Assembly: GCF_000832985.1 (NCBI RefSeq)
Contig: NZ_CP009920.1
Span: forward strand, 4,086,501-4,150,500
Length of the DNA stretch: 64,000 nucleotides
From: Priestia megaterium NBRC 15308 = ATCC 14581
Lineage (GTDB): Bacteria > Bacillota > Bacilli > Bacillales > Bacillaceae_H
Direction: 5' to 3'
Of this stretch, positions 27,686 through 34,641 are shown piece after piece; position 1 is the stretch's first letter, and each line of letters begins with the position of its first letter. A program made the position numbers and the translations under genes. The notes under the pieces are model-generated. The model ran no database searches. It worked only from the letters and a program-made list of their open reading frames with translations, and had not been told where the DNA came from.

Positions 27686-28009
27686 TTATTCCACTTCTTC
27701 TTTTGTAATCCACTCACTGGACCATGTCTGAATTTCCTGAATTACCGGCGCTAGTGCTAATCCTTTGTCGGATAATGAATACTCGATTCGAACAGGAGTT
27801 TCCGGAATAACTGTACGAATGACGATTCCTTCATGCTCTAATTCTTTTAAGCGCTCGGATAAGAGCCTTCCGCTTACTGGAAGTGCTTCTTGCATTTGAG
27901 AAAACCGCTGTGAGCCGGAAAGTAGCTGAAAAATGATCAAACTCGTCCAACGTTTCGTTAGTATAGTAACAGCCTTTTCAAAACGTGGGCAGAGTGCTAA
28001 ACCGTCCAT
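27686..28009 (-). CDS. HxlR/DUF24-family transcriptional regulator
   Basis: A 107-residue winged-helix protein: CPRFEKAVTILTKRWTSLII carries the family N-terminal cysteine (C7), followed by RFSQMQEALPVSGRLLSERL. Members with this single Cys (YodB, HypR, CatR, HxlR) sense electrophiles, quinones or formaldehyde by thiol chemistry. That C7 does so here is inference. It is divergent from ribA-ribD, and the gap between them holds TTACT-N3-AGTAA palindromes that fit the operators of this family. Confidence 0.87.
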   Translation of the reverse strand: MDGLALCPRFEKAVTILTKRWTSLIIFQLLSGSQRFSQMQEALPVSGRLLSERLKELEHEGIVIRTVIPETPVRIEYSLSDKGLALAPVIQEIQTWSSEWITKEEVE

Positions 28010-28070
28010 GTTATTACCTCCATTCTCTTCCTATATTATAAAACAAAGTCAGCATTTTATCTAGTGTTGT

Positions 28071-28083
28071 GTAATTTAATTAC
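28071..28083. promoter_or_regulatory. Operator-like palindrome 1 (GTAAT-N3-ATTAC)
   Basis: GTAATTTAATTAC is a perfect palindrome about 60 bases before the HxlR start, suitable for autoregulation. Confidence 0.4.
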
Positions 28084-28151
28084 TTAAAGATTATAAATTA
28101 CTTTACGTATTTATATTTTGATTATATAATTTATATAATTATAAAAGTTAA

Positions 28152-28164
28152 TTACTAAAAGTAA
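28152..28164. promoter_or_regulatory. Operator-like palindrome 2 (TTACT-N3-AGTAA)
   Basis: TTACTAAAAGTAA lies about 20 bases upstream of the predicted ribA -35. It is the same sequence as palindrome 3 read on the other strand. Confidence 0.5.
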
Positions 28165-28182
28165 CAAAAAGAGCATAAAAGC

Positions 28183-28211
28183 TTTACAAGATAAATGTAT
28201 CGTCATATAAT
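28183..28211 (+). promoter_or_regulatory. Sigma-A promoter of ribA-ribD
   Basis: TTTACA (28183-28188) and TATAAT (28206-28211) with a 17-base spacer. The implied 5' leader is about 145 bases. I see no FMN-riboswitch signature in it. Confidence 0.7.
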
Positions 28212-28231
28212 ACTTTAAGCAAGTAAAGTCA

Positions 28232-28246
28232 CTTACTTTTAGTAAG
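28232..28246. promoter_or_regulatory. Operator-like palindrome 3 (CTTACT-N3-AGTAAG)
   Basis: CTTACTTTTAGTAAG has perfect 6-base arms and sits about 15-30 bases downstream of the expected ribA transcription start, a good place for repression. Confidence 0.55.
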
Positions 28247-28364
28247 CAGATACATCAATTAAAAAAGATAAATGTAGTGAATTGCTAAAAAAATGGTTGT
28301 TCATGTGAGAGATTGAGCACAATGTGAAAATAGTAGATAAGTGAAAGACACATAAGAGGAGGAA

Positions 28365-29114
28365 ATGACTGTGATTAACCAAAAAGTTGTTTCAATTTTA
28401 AAAGATAAAATTAACGTAGTAAAAAATGAAGACCATTTTATTTATATAGTAGGACCTATTACGCTTCCTGTGAATCTGGATGGCGAGACACAAGTATTTA
28501 GTTGGTATTCATGGTTGCGTTCTGATAATGTAAAAGAAGGATCTTTAAGTACGGAAGAGCTTATTGAAAAAATGCAAGGAGCTAATTTAGCTGACATGCA
28601 GCAATCTAGTGTTCTTGTGTACGGAGATTTTCAAGAATCGCATGAGGCACTCATTCGTATGCACAGTATCTGCCATACGGGAGATATATTCGGAAGCAAA
28701 CGCTGCGACTGCGGTTTTCAATTAAAACAATCAATGAAAATGATCGTCGAAAATGGGAGCGGAGCGCTATTTTATTTAGCAAATCATGAGGGACGCGGCA
28801 TTGGACTATTCAGCAAAGCAATGGCATACGTTCTTCAAGAAAACGGATTTGATACGGTAGAAGCGAATGAAGGGTTAGGATTTGAAGATGATACTCGCAG
28901 CTATAGTGATGCCATCAGCGTGTTAAAAGTGCTGCGCCAAAAACCGGTTACGCTGATTACCAATAATCCGAAAAAGCTAATCGCGCTTGAGAAAAATGGC
29001 GCACTTTTATCAGGGCGCGTTCCACTTTGGGGAGATGTATCGCAGTTTAATGAAAAGTATTTGGATACTAAAGTTAAACGTTCAGGACATTTAAAAGAGG
29101 AGGTTCTTCTTTGA
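28365..29114 (+). CDS. ribA: GTP cyclohydrolase II
   Basis: 249 residues. The zinc-site pattern MHSICHTGDIFGSKRCDCG gives the three cysteines of GTP cyclohydrolase II, and GRGIGLFSKAMAYVLQ is the conserved GRGIGL loop. It opens GTP to the first riboflavin-pathway pyrimidine. It lacks the DHBP-synthase (RibB) half that many Bacillus RibA proteins carry. ATG 28365 lies only 2 bases after AGAGGAGG. GTG 28371 is better spaced and may be the true start. It overlaps ribD by 4 bases, and no ribE or ribH follows. Confidence 0.88.
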   Translation: MTVINQKVVSILKDKINVVKNEDHFIYIVGPITLPVNLDGETQVFSWYSWLRSDNVKEGSLSTEELIEKMQGANLADMQQSSVLVYGDFQESHEALIRMHSICHTGDIFGSKRCDCGFQLKQSMKMIVENGSGALFYLANHEGRGIGLFSKAMAYVLQENGFDTVEANEGLGFEDDTRSYSDAISVLKVLRQKPVTLITNNPKKLIALEKNGALLSGRVPLWGDVSQFNEKYLDTKVKRSGHLKEEVLL

Positions 29115-30202
29115 TCAATCACGAATTTTATATGAATATAGCTTTACAAAACGCAAAATCAACAAAAGGACAAACAGAGCCAAATCCGCTTGTAGGATCG
29201 GTCATTGTAAACGATAATCGAATCGTTGGAATTGGTACGCATTTAAAAGCTGGCGAACCGCACGCTGAAATTCACGCGCTGCGAATGGCTGGCGAACAAG
29301 CAAAAGGAGCGACTGCTTACGTAACGCTAGAGCCTTGTTCACACCACGGACGTACAGGTCCTTGTGCTGAAGCGCTAGTTGAAGCGGGTGTAAAAAAAGT
29401 GGTCATAGCAACTTTAGACCCCAATCCTTTAGTAGCAGGTAATGGGGTCGAAATTTTAGAAAACGCAGGCATTGAGGTTATAACAGGTGTATGTGAAGAA
29501 GAGTCACGTCAAATGAATGAGGTCTTCAATAAGTATATTGTAACGAAGAAGCCGTTTGTTTCATTAAAGTCAGCGATTACGTTAGACGGTAAAATAGCAA
29601 CTGCTTCTTCTCACAGCAAGTGGATTACGTCTGAGGAAGCTCGTTTGGATGTACATCAGCTACGTCATGAAACAGCGGGTATCTTAGTAGGGGTGAATAC
29701 GGTCATTAAGGACAACCCCGAACTGACAACTCGCATTGAAGGCGGCCGCAGTCCAATTCGTATTGTGATGGATTCAAAGCTGCGCATGCCGCTTGAATCT
29801 AAGCTAGCAACGGATTCTTTAGCTCCAACGTGGATATTTACAAGTCAGGGCTATTCAAAAGAAAAAAAAGAACAACTCGAAAAGCAAGGCGTCGAAGTAT
29901 TTGTTACAAGCGGTGAGGACAAAGTAAATCTTGAAGATATGCTTTCTATACTAGGTGAGAAATTTGTGTCGTCTCTTTTAATTGAAGGAGGGGGCGAAGT
30001 GAATGCCGCATTCTTGGAAAATCGTTTAATTGATAAATTGGTGCTGTATATGGCTCCAAAGCTTTCAGGAGGAAAAGAAGCTCCTACTTTCCTAGAAGGA
30101 AAAGGCGTAGAGAAAATGTGGGACGCAGTGGACGTGGAGCGTCTTTCTGTGACGTCAATCGGCAAAGACTTTAAATTTGTTGGATATCCTGTTTATAAAT
30201 AA
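29111..30202 (+). CDS. ribD: Bifunctional pyrimidine deaminase/reductase RibD
   Basis: 363 residues starting from TTG with AGAGGAGG upstream. The N-terminal deaminase has the zinc motif HAE (EPHAEIHALRM) and PCSHHGRTGPC. The reductase begins near residue 148 (KPFVSLKSAITLDGKIATA) and ends with LLIEGGGEVNAAFLE. It performs the second and third steps of riboflavin synthesis on the product of RibA. The pair sits apart from a normal rib operon and beside an HxlR regulator. It may supply a deazaflavin-like or antibiotic pathway or stress-induced flavin, but this is open. Confidence 0.92.
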   Translation: MINHEFYMNIALQNAKSTKGQTEPNPLVGSVIVNDNRIVGIGTHLKAGEPHAEIHALRMAGEQAKGATAYVTLEPCSHHGRTGPCAEALVEAGVKKVVIATLDPNPLVAGNGVEILENAGIEVITGVCEEESRQMNEVFNKYIVTKKPFVSLKSAITLDGKIATASSHSKWITSEEARLDVHQLRHETAGILVGVNTVIKDNPELTTRIEGGRSPIRIVMDSKLRMPLESKLATDSLAPTWIFTSQGYSKEKKEQLEKQGVEVFVTSGEDKVNLEDMLSILGEKFVSSLLIEGGGEVNAAFLENRLIDKLVLYMAPKLSGGKEAPTFLEGKGVEKMWDAVDVERLSVTSIGKDFKFVGYPVYK

Positions 30203-30212
30203 AAATGTGAAT

Positions 30213-30399
30213 GAGAATGGAACAAAAATATGTTAGTTGAAGGAAGATCCGAACGATTTATCGTTCGGATTTTTTGCTGTTATGGTGAACATAGGTTTCA
30301 TGTATGCAGGTGCTTTTAGCGGTGTAACAAGTGATCTATATTAGCTTATTCATCCTATTTGTTCATCTGTAGACTGGATTGATTTCGTTATGTCTCAAT
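30213..30399 (+). repeat. Dispersed 3'-end repeat, copy R5
   Basis: Starts GAGAATGGAACAAAAA 10 bases after ribD. A short hairpin, ATCCGAACGAT with ATCGTTCGGAT (30247-30270), is followed by TTTTT. GTTATGGTGAACATAGG and the end GATTTCGTTATGTCTCAA match the other copies. The next 198 bases are AT-rich promoter region for the following gene. Confidence 0.8.
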
Positions 30400-30597
30400 A
30401 TTATTTTTCCACAGGATTTTTTAGAGAAGAGAAATAATACACTATTTTACTCTTATAGATTAATTTGCTATTATAGGGAATGGTCAATTTCGAAACATTG
30501 TATAAATTTTTAACATGTTTACTGTTGACTATCTAAATAAAATCACTATATGTTTATAGAGAGAATATATTATGTGAAAGTAAGGGTGAGAAAAGAG

Positions 30598-31473
30598 ATG
30601 AGAGAGTATAGAATTGGGAGTGTTATGAGAGACCTTCGCAAAATGGCAGGGTTGACACAACAAGAATTATCAAGAGACATTTGTACACAAGCGCAAATCA
30701 GCAAAATTGAAAACGGTGAAGAATATCCATCAAGCATTACCCTCTATAAAATTTCTAAGCGCCTTGGCGTAGATGTTAACTACTTTTTTGATAGTGTAGA
30801 ATCACCTCGACTTGATTACGTAGATGCGGTTCAATCATTAATTCGTCAATATATTCGTCAGAGAGATTATGATGCTATTCATAATATCATTGTAAAAGAA
30901 AAAGAAAGTCCGCTGTTTCAAAATCCGCTGAACAAGCAATTTTTAATGTGGCACGAAGGTATTTGCGTGTATTACATTCATCATAATAAAGAAGATGCGC
31001 TGTCTAAAATGTACCAAGCGATCGAGCTTACTAAGCAATCGGCAACGTTTTATAAAGAAAGAGAAATTGAAATTTTAAATAGCATTGGAATTATTCTTTA
31101 TGAAGAGAAAGAGTATGAACAGGCTCTAGATACATATCAAACAGCACTCAAAAGCTTAAATGAGCTGCCCCAAACAAAAGACGAAAATATAAAAATTAGA
31201 ATTTTAAATGCACTTGCCAAAACGCTTGGAGATATGAGTAACTATGATGAATCATTAATATATAGCAACCGAGGAATCGATTTGTGCATTAGTAATGAAT
31301 CAATGTATTTATTTGGAGAACTTCATTACCAAGCAGGAGAGAGTTTGATCAAATTAGGTAAAATTGAACAAGGTAAAGAATATATGGAAAAGTCTATGAC
31401 CATTTTCACCCTGCAACGAAATGAGCGATTCGTCAAGCTAGTAGAAAAAGAACTTGAAGCTCTATTTGTTTAA
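30598..31473 (+). CDS. PlcR-like transcriptional regulator (HTH + TPR, RRNPP family)
   Basis: 291 residues. An N-terminal Xre-type helix-turn-helix (GSVMRDLRKMAGLTQQELSR to SKIENGEEYPS, residues about 5-60) is followed by about five TPR-like helical pairs (for example ILNSIGIILYEEKEYEQALD). Length and layout match PlcR of B. cereus, and the HTH aligns well with it. RRNPP proteins bind a re-imported peptide in the TPR cavity. A 39-codon exported peptide gene follows 150 bases downstream on the same strand, as papR follows plcR. The frame is open to 30550. ATG 30598 after GGGTGAG is preferred. Targets are unknown. Confidence 0.85.
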   Translation: MREYRIGSVMRDLRKMAGLTQQELSRDICTQAQISKIENGEEYPSSITLYKISKRLGVDVNYFFDSVESPRLDYVDAVQSLIRQYIRQRDYDAIHNIIVKEKESPLFQNPLNKQFLMWHEGICVYYIHHNKEDALSKMYQAIELTKQSATFYKEREIEILNSIGIILYEEKEYEQALDTYQTALKSLNELPQTKDENIKIRILNALAKTLGDMSNYDESLIYSNRGIDLCISNESMYLFGELHYQAGESLIKLGKIEQGKEYMEKSMTIFTLQRNERFVKLVEKELEALFV

Positions 31474-31503
31474 AATATTCCTATCATTATAATTTTTGAG
31501 AAA

Positions 31504-31558
31504 TTTCTATCAAAATGGAGAAAATCCATGGTTTTAAGGTGATAAATGCTGATAGAAA
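31504..31558 (+). promoter_or_regulatory. Inverted repeat between regulator and peptide gene
   Basis: TTTCTATCA (31504-31512) and TGATAGAAA (31550-31558) are exact reverse complements with a 37-base gap. A second small hairpin (TGGAGAAAATCCA) lies inside. It could end the regulator transcript or bind the regulator upstream of the peptide promoter. Confidence 0.4.
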
Positions 31559-31623
31559 GGAATTCATCTACTTTTATCCTGTGATACACTAGAGTCAAAT
31601 CAAAGAAAGAGGAGGAAATAATT

Positions 31624-31743
31624 ATGAAAAAAGTATTAGTCGGTATGGCATTAGCGTTTACATTAGTAGCAGGTGTTGCTTCAGTTGGAACAAGCGTGGC
31701 AACAGGAGATTTTTCAACATTAGGTCTTCCTAGCCAACATTAA
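31624..31743 (+). CDS. Exported signalling-peptide precursor (PapR-like, putative)
   Basis: A 39-residue ORF with a strong GAGGAGG ribosome site 9 bases upstream. Residues 1-24 form a classic signal peptide (MKKVLVG, then a hydrophobic core) with small residues near a cut (GTSVA). The tail after about residue 27 is GDFSTLGLPSQH. This build (secreted pro-peptide of 35-50 residues next to a TPR regulator, with the active part at the C-terminus) matches PapR/NprX/Phr precursors. The mature peptide is probably within the last 5-9 residues. The pairing is inference from position and architecture. A strong terminator follows directly. Confidence 0.7.
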   Translation: MKKVLVGMALAFTLVAGVASVGTSVATGDFSTLGLPSQH

Positions 31744-31747
31744 TAAG

Positions 31748-31779
31748 AAAAAGCCGTGCTAAGAAGCACGGCTTTTTTT
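31748..31779. terminator. Terminator of the peptide gene (also ends a minus-strand gene)
   Basis: AAAAAGCCGTGCT and AGCACGGCTTTTT pair over 13 bp around AAGA. The last bases overlap the stop of the small minus-strand gene, so it probably works both ways. Confidence 0.85.
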
Positions 31780-31924
31780 ATTGTGTTTTACTTGACTGAT
31801 CTTTGTTGCGTTTGTTTCCCTTTGAATTATCCCCGCTTGAAATTTCTTCACCCATTTCTACAAGGTGGTGCTGTGTTTTTGGATTACTTTGATTAGCGCT
31901 TCCTTTGTTATTCTTTTTAGTCAT
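31778..31924 (-). CDS. 48-aa hydrophilic small protein
   Basis: A 49-codon ORF on the minus strand with AAGGAG 7 bases before the ATG. It is rich in Lys, Asn, Ser and Gln (starts MTKKNNKGSANQSNPK, ends DQSSKTQ), without hydrophobic stretches. The composition resembles minor small acid-soluble spore proteins, but I cannot assign a named family. Its stop lies in the shared terminator with the peptide gene. Confidence 0.6.
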   Translation of the reverse strand: MTKKNNKGSANQSNPKTQHHLVEMGEEISSGDNSKGNKRNKDQSSKTQ

Positions 31925-31936
31925 CTTCATTCTCCT

Positions 31937-32161
31937 TTAAAACGATGGCAATGCATCGAGATTATTTGTTTTGTCATGGTCAGGAATGCTGCGAATATAC
32001 GTACCGCCGTCTTTCCCTACAAACGTACTCACATGCTCAACGTCCCCGGCTTCTACTTTCTTTAACGCTGCTTCATAGGCTAAAACGTCTCCTGAAGCCG
32101 TTTGGAATTCTAAGAGGTCACCGTCTGCATTTTTACGTACTGCAACGAAACGTTCTTTCAT
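31937..32161 (-). CDS. DUF3892 family protein
   Basis: 74 residues: MKERFVAVRKNADGDLLEFQ, then YEAALKKVEAGDVEHV, then the ending IRSIPDHDKTNNLDALPSF, which is the DUF3892 pattern. The family has no known function and is common in Bacilli. An upstream in-frame GTG (32173) abuts the AAGGAAGGTG ribosome site, so ATG 32161 is preferred. The 13-base spacing to the next minus-strand gene suggests one transcript. Confidence 0.75.
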   Translation of the reverse strand: MKERFVAVRKNADGDLLEFQTASGDVLAYEAALKKVEAGDVEHVSTFVGKDGGTYIRSIPDHDKTNNLDALPSF

Positions 32162-32265
32162 ACAAATAAACACCTTCCTTTACATCTATATGGTTGCTGA
32201 AATAGTCGTTTTTATTCATTGTAAAAAGTGATAAGGTAAAGAAAAGAGTGCAAAGGGGATAAAAA

Positions 32266-32946
32266 ATGACAACATTTAATTGGCATGATCAAGCTCAAGG
32301 CGAGTGGAACCAAAAAGTATCATTTTGGAATAGCCGAAGTGAAGAAATGTGGAAAAACGGAAGCCGGAAAACAGTGATTCCATTCATTCAAAAACATCTT
32401 AAAAAAGGCGCTTTGCTAGCAGACGTCGGCTGCGGTGATGGGTTTGGGACGTCTCTTCTAGCCGCTTCTGGATATAAAGCAATCGGTCTTGATTTATCAG
32501 AAGAAATGATTCAAAAAGCATCTCAACTGCATAAAAGTGAAAATTTGTCGTTCGCTCAAGCTGATATTATGAAGCTCCCGCTGTCTTCTGAATCAGTAGA
32601 AGGGGTTATGGTAATCAACGCCTTGGAATGGACGGAGCACCCGCGATTAGCTCTGAAGGAATTGCACCGAGTTGTAAAAACAGGAGGATATGCATGTGTA
32701 GGTATTCTTGGACCAACTGCTCAGCCTCGTACCAATAGTTTTCAAAGACTATATGGTGAAGACGTTATTTGCAATACGATGATGCCGTGGGAGTTTGAAC
32801 AGCTTGCAAAAGAAAATGGATGGGAAGTAATCGATGGCGAAGGTGTATATAAGCGAAATGTTACAGATAAGCTGATTGGACAGCTCCCAAATGAATTAAA
32901 GCAAGCCTTAACGTTTCTATGGCTATTTATGCTCAAGAAACAATAA
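32266..32946 (+). CDS. Class I SAM-dependent methyltransferase
   Basis: 226 residues with a methyltransferase-11 core. Motif I is LLADVGCGDGFGTSLL (about residues 48-63), the acidic loop is IGLDLSEEM, then AQADIMKLPL and the post-II strand VEGVMVINALEWTEHP. The target is not predictable. It resembles small-molecule (UbiE/BioC-like) enzymes. There is no operon partner apart from a small gene 65 bases on. Confidence 0.85.
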   Translation: MTTFNWHDQAQGEWNQKVSFWNSRSEEMWKNGSRKTVIPFIQKHLKKGALLADVGCGDGFGTSLLAASGYKAIGLDLSEEMIQKASQLHKSENLSFAQADIMKLPLSSESVEGVMVINALEWTEHPRLALKELHRVVKTGGYACVGILGPTAQPRTNSFQRLYGEDVICNTMMPWEFEQLAKENGWEVIDGEGVYKRNVTDKLIGQLPNELKQALTFLWLFMLKKQ

Positions 32947-33011
32947 AAACAGCACACCTCTCCTTATATGTAGCTGTACAAAGGGTACACTACAAACTGG
33001 AGGTGAGTGAC

Positions 33012-33140
33012 ATGAGTAAAATTAAAAAAGACCGCTCAAAATCAGAGCTAGGTTCACCAAATGTAGAAGGACAAGGGACGACCACTTCTGAACAAGGTGT
33101 TCAAAGCAGTTCAGCTAACAAAAAGCAGAAGCGTTCATAA
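33012..33140 (+). CDS. YuzL-like small protein
   Basis: 42 residues, MSKIKKDRSKSELGSPNVEG followed by QGTTTSEQGVQSSS and a basic end KKQKRS. This matches the small YuzL-like family of Bacillus as I remember it. The function is unknown. It is a hydrophilic, probably spore-associated protein. TGGAGGTGA lies upstream of the ATG at 33012. The longer frame starting at 32919 has no ribosome site. Confidence 0.68.
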   Translation: MSKIKKDRSKSELGSPNVEGQGTTTSEQGVQSSSANKKQKRS

Positions 33141-33149
33141 CAAAAATAA

Positions 33150-33192
33150 AACGAATTTGCAGGGAGAACAACGAGCTCCCTGCAAGTTCGTT
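33150..33192 (+). terminator. Intrinsic terminator after the YuzL-like gene
   Basis: AACGAATTTGCAGGGAG pairs with CTCCCTGCAAGTTCGTT, with one mismatch, around a loop of about 9 bases. Confidence 0.8.
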
Positions 33193-33227
33193 CTATTTAT
33201 GGGGTCAGTTTTATAAATAAGAAGGTA

Positions 33228-33257
33228 TTGTGTGCAAGATTATAGATAGCTTATAAT
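33228..33257 (+). promoter_or_regulatory. Candidate promoter of the structured leader
   Basis: TTGTGT (33228-33233) and a perfect TATAAT (33252-33257) with an 18-base spacer. Transcription would start near 33264. Confidence 0.5.
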
Positions 33258-33274
33258 AAAATCTGAGCCAATAA

Positions 33275-33474
33275 TTGTAATTTTATACAAGCTTGGTTTA
33301 CAGCCGATGTAAAGTGGAGGTGTAATAAATGGTAAATAAAAGATGTTTACCGGATACTGCAGCGTCTCATGCAAAGCCTGATATTAGAAAGGCGATACTT
33401 TGCATGGGGTGGACGGTTTAGTAATAGACATCGCCTAACCGCGCATATCTCATTTCTAATATATACGGCTTTGC
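33275..33474 (+). ncRNA. Structured 5' leader with competing stems (candidate cis-regulatory RNA)
   Basis: Serial hairpins: TTGTA/TACAA (33275-33290) and TTTACA/TGTAAA (33297-33313). A long paired element follows. GCAAAGCC (33371-33378) pairs with GGCTTTGC (33467-33474) and ATATTAGAAA (33381-33390) with TTTCTAATAT (33453-33462). Inside, GGCGAT (33391-33396) pairs with ATCGCC (33430-33435). An alternative stem, ATGCAAAG (33369-33376) with CTTTGCAT (33398-33405), would break the first. Such mutually exclusive folds are typical of riboswitches and attenuators. No known RNA class is recognised. It sits directly before the Mor-like regulator gene. Confidence 0.5.
33329..33421 (+). CDS. 30-aa upstream ORF inside the structured leader (putative)
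   Basis: A 31-codon ORF with a strong GTGGAGG ribosome site 6-8 bases before the ATG (starts MVNKRCLPDTAASHAKP). It overlaps the left arms of the long stem, so ribosome movement could decide which fold forms. The peptide resembles nothing I know. It may be a leader peptide rather than a functional protein. Confidence 0.4.
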   Translation: MVNKRCLPDTAASHAKPDIRKAILCMGWTV

Positions 33475-33515
33475 CCCTTATTGTATAAGCAAAACCACAT
33501 AAGGAGCTGGCAGAA

Positions 33516-33785
33516 ATGACGTATGTAAAAGCAACAAATATTTTACCTGAAGAGCTGATTAGTGAAATTCAAAAATACATTCAAGGAGAAACCATTTATA
33601 TTCCAAAGCCGCAGAAGGAAAAAAGAAAATGGGGAACTTGCTCTGGTGGAAGAAAGTTGATTGACGAGCGAAACGAACGGATTAAGAATTTGTTTGAAAA
33701 AGGAACTTCAATTGAGGAACTAGCCCGTGAATACTTTTTATCAACCGAAACCATCAAAAAAATTGTATATAAAAAGCAACGGTAG
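33516..33785 (+). CDS. CD3324-family (Mor-like) putative transcription factor
   Basis: 89 residues. The N-terminal half has ATNILPEELISEIQKYIQGE and IYIPKP, then KRKWGTCSGGRKLIDERN. The C-terminal half forms a helix-turn-helix (SIEELAREYFLSTETIKKIV). This matches the CD3324/Mor-type small regulators of Firmicutes. Targets are unknown. AAGGAG lies 10 bases before the ATG. A structured leader with an upstream ORF precedes it. Confidence 0.78.
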   Translation: MTYVKATNILPEELISEIQKYIQGETIYIPKPQKEKRKWGTCSGGRKLIDERNERIKNLFEKGTSIEELAREYFLSTETIKKIVYKKQR

Positions 33786-33790
33786 AAATC

Positions 33791-33822
33791 AAGCGCTGGC
33801 AACTGAATGCCCGCGCTTTTTT
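33791..33822 (+). terminator. Intrinsic terminator of the Mor-like gene
   Basis: AAGCGC-T-GGCA and TGCC-C-GCGCTT form a stem with one mismatch around ACTGAA, followed by TTTT. Confidence 0.82.
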
Positions 33823-33920
33823 AGGTATAGTTTATTTCTGATTTATTTTTTACATTTCATAAAAGGAATTCGTACGGTAAAGTAAAAATTAGCTAATTAA
33901 ATGAAGAAGGAGTGAAGAAC

Positions 33921-34565
33921 GTGGAAGCGTTTATAAGAAATGATCAATATAATTTTATCAAAAGCCAAACGCAAATTCTTATCAATGGGCATGGAACAGT
34001 AAACAATTCTGATGTGCTGCAGGCTTTAAAAGCTCTTGCAAAAGAAAAAGTATTAAATGTGTTTGAGGTTCTTAGCGAGGAACAGGAAGAATTACTGCTG
34101 TCAGTTGCTGAAGTTAGAAATAAGGAGCAAGCAGAGGTGTTTTTAGAAACAATAAAGCCTTACGTGATTCCATTTAAATCTTTTACAGAAGCTGGCGTGA
34201 AAAAGCTGTTTCCAAAAGTGAAAAAGTTAAAAGTTCCTTCTGCTGATAGCATTGATCTAACGAGCATTTCCTATGTCAGCTGGATCGATAAAGGCTCAAA
34301 CAGAAAGTTTATCGTAGCGCAGGAGCCGTATACCCAGAAGTTAAAAGGCATTCAAGGAACGTTTAAACCTATCAACCAGAAAGGAATATGCACGCTTTGC
34401 CACAGCTACGAGGAAGTCGGTATGTTCACTGCTGAAATCAAAGGAACTGTTCAAGGGACATTTACACAACGAGGAAATTATATTTGTCAAGATAGCGAAG
34501 CATGTAATCAAAATCTGCTTACCTTAGAGCGGCTTCATGACTTTATATTAAGGCTCAGTAAATAA
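33921..34565 (+). CDS. FusB/FusC-like elongation factor G-binding protein
   Basis: About 214 residues. A helical N-terminal domain (residues 1-80) is followed by a C-terminal domain with a four-cysteine zinc finger: CTLC (about residue 154) and YICQDSEAC (about residue 192). This layout matches PF07299/FusB proteins, which bind EF-G and free stalled ribosomes, and some of which give fusidic acid resistance. Chromosomal Bacillus members often have a house-keeping role. GTG 33912 abuts AAGGAG, so GTG 33921 is preferred. Monocistronic with a terminator. Confidence 0.85.
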   Translation: MEAFIRNDQYNFIKSQTQILINGHGTVNNSDVLQALKALAKEKVLNVFEVLSEEQEELLLSVAEVRNKEQAEVFLETIKPYVIPFKSFTEAGVKKLFPKVKKLKVPSADSIDLTSISYVSWIDKGSNRKFIVAQEPYTQKLKGIQGTFKPINQKGICTLCHSYEEVGMFTAEIKGTVQGTFTQRGNYICQDSEACNQNLLTLERLHDFILRLSK

Positions 34566-34594
34566 CATGCGGCTAATAAGAAGAATACAAAAAG

Positions 34595-34638
34595 AGAAGG
34601 TTCAGCCTCTATACTTTTGGTGAGACTGAGCCTTCTTT
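34595..34638 (+). terminator. Intrinsic terminator of the FusB-like gene
   Basis: AGAAGGTTCAG (34595-34605) pairs with CTGAGCCTTCT (34626-34636). The minus-strand sulfurtransferase gene ends 4 bases on and may use it too. Confidence 0.75.
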
Positions 34639-34641
34639 GTG

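Noticed and set aside
28212-28364. FMN riboswitch before ribA
   Set aside because: None of the conserved RFN segments (such as GGGGCAGGGTGAAATTCCC) is present in the leader.
33407-33442. T-box-like pieces GGGGTGGAC and ACCGCG
   Set aside because: The T-box sequence AGGGTGGNACCGCG is interrupted by 24 bases and there is no aminoacyl-tRNA or amino-acid gene downstream.
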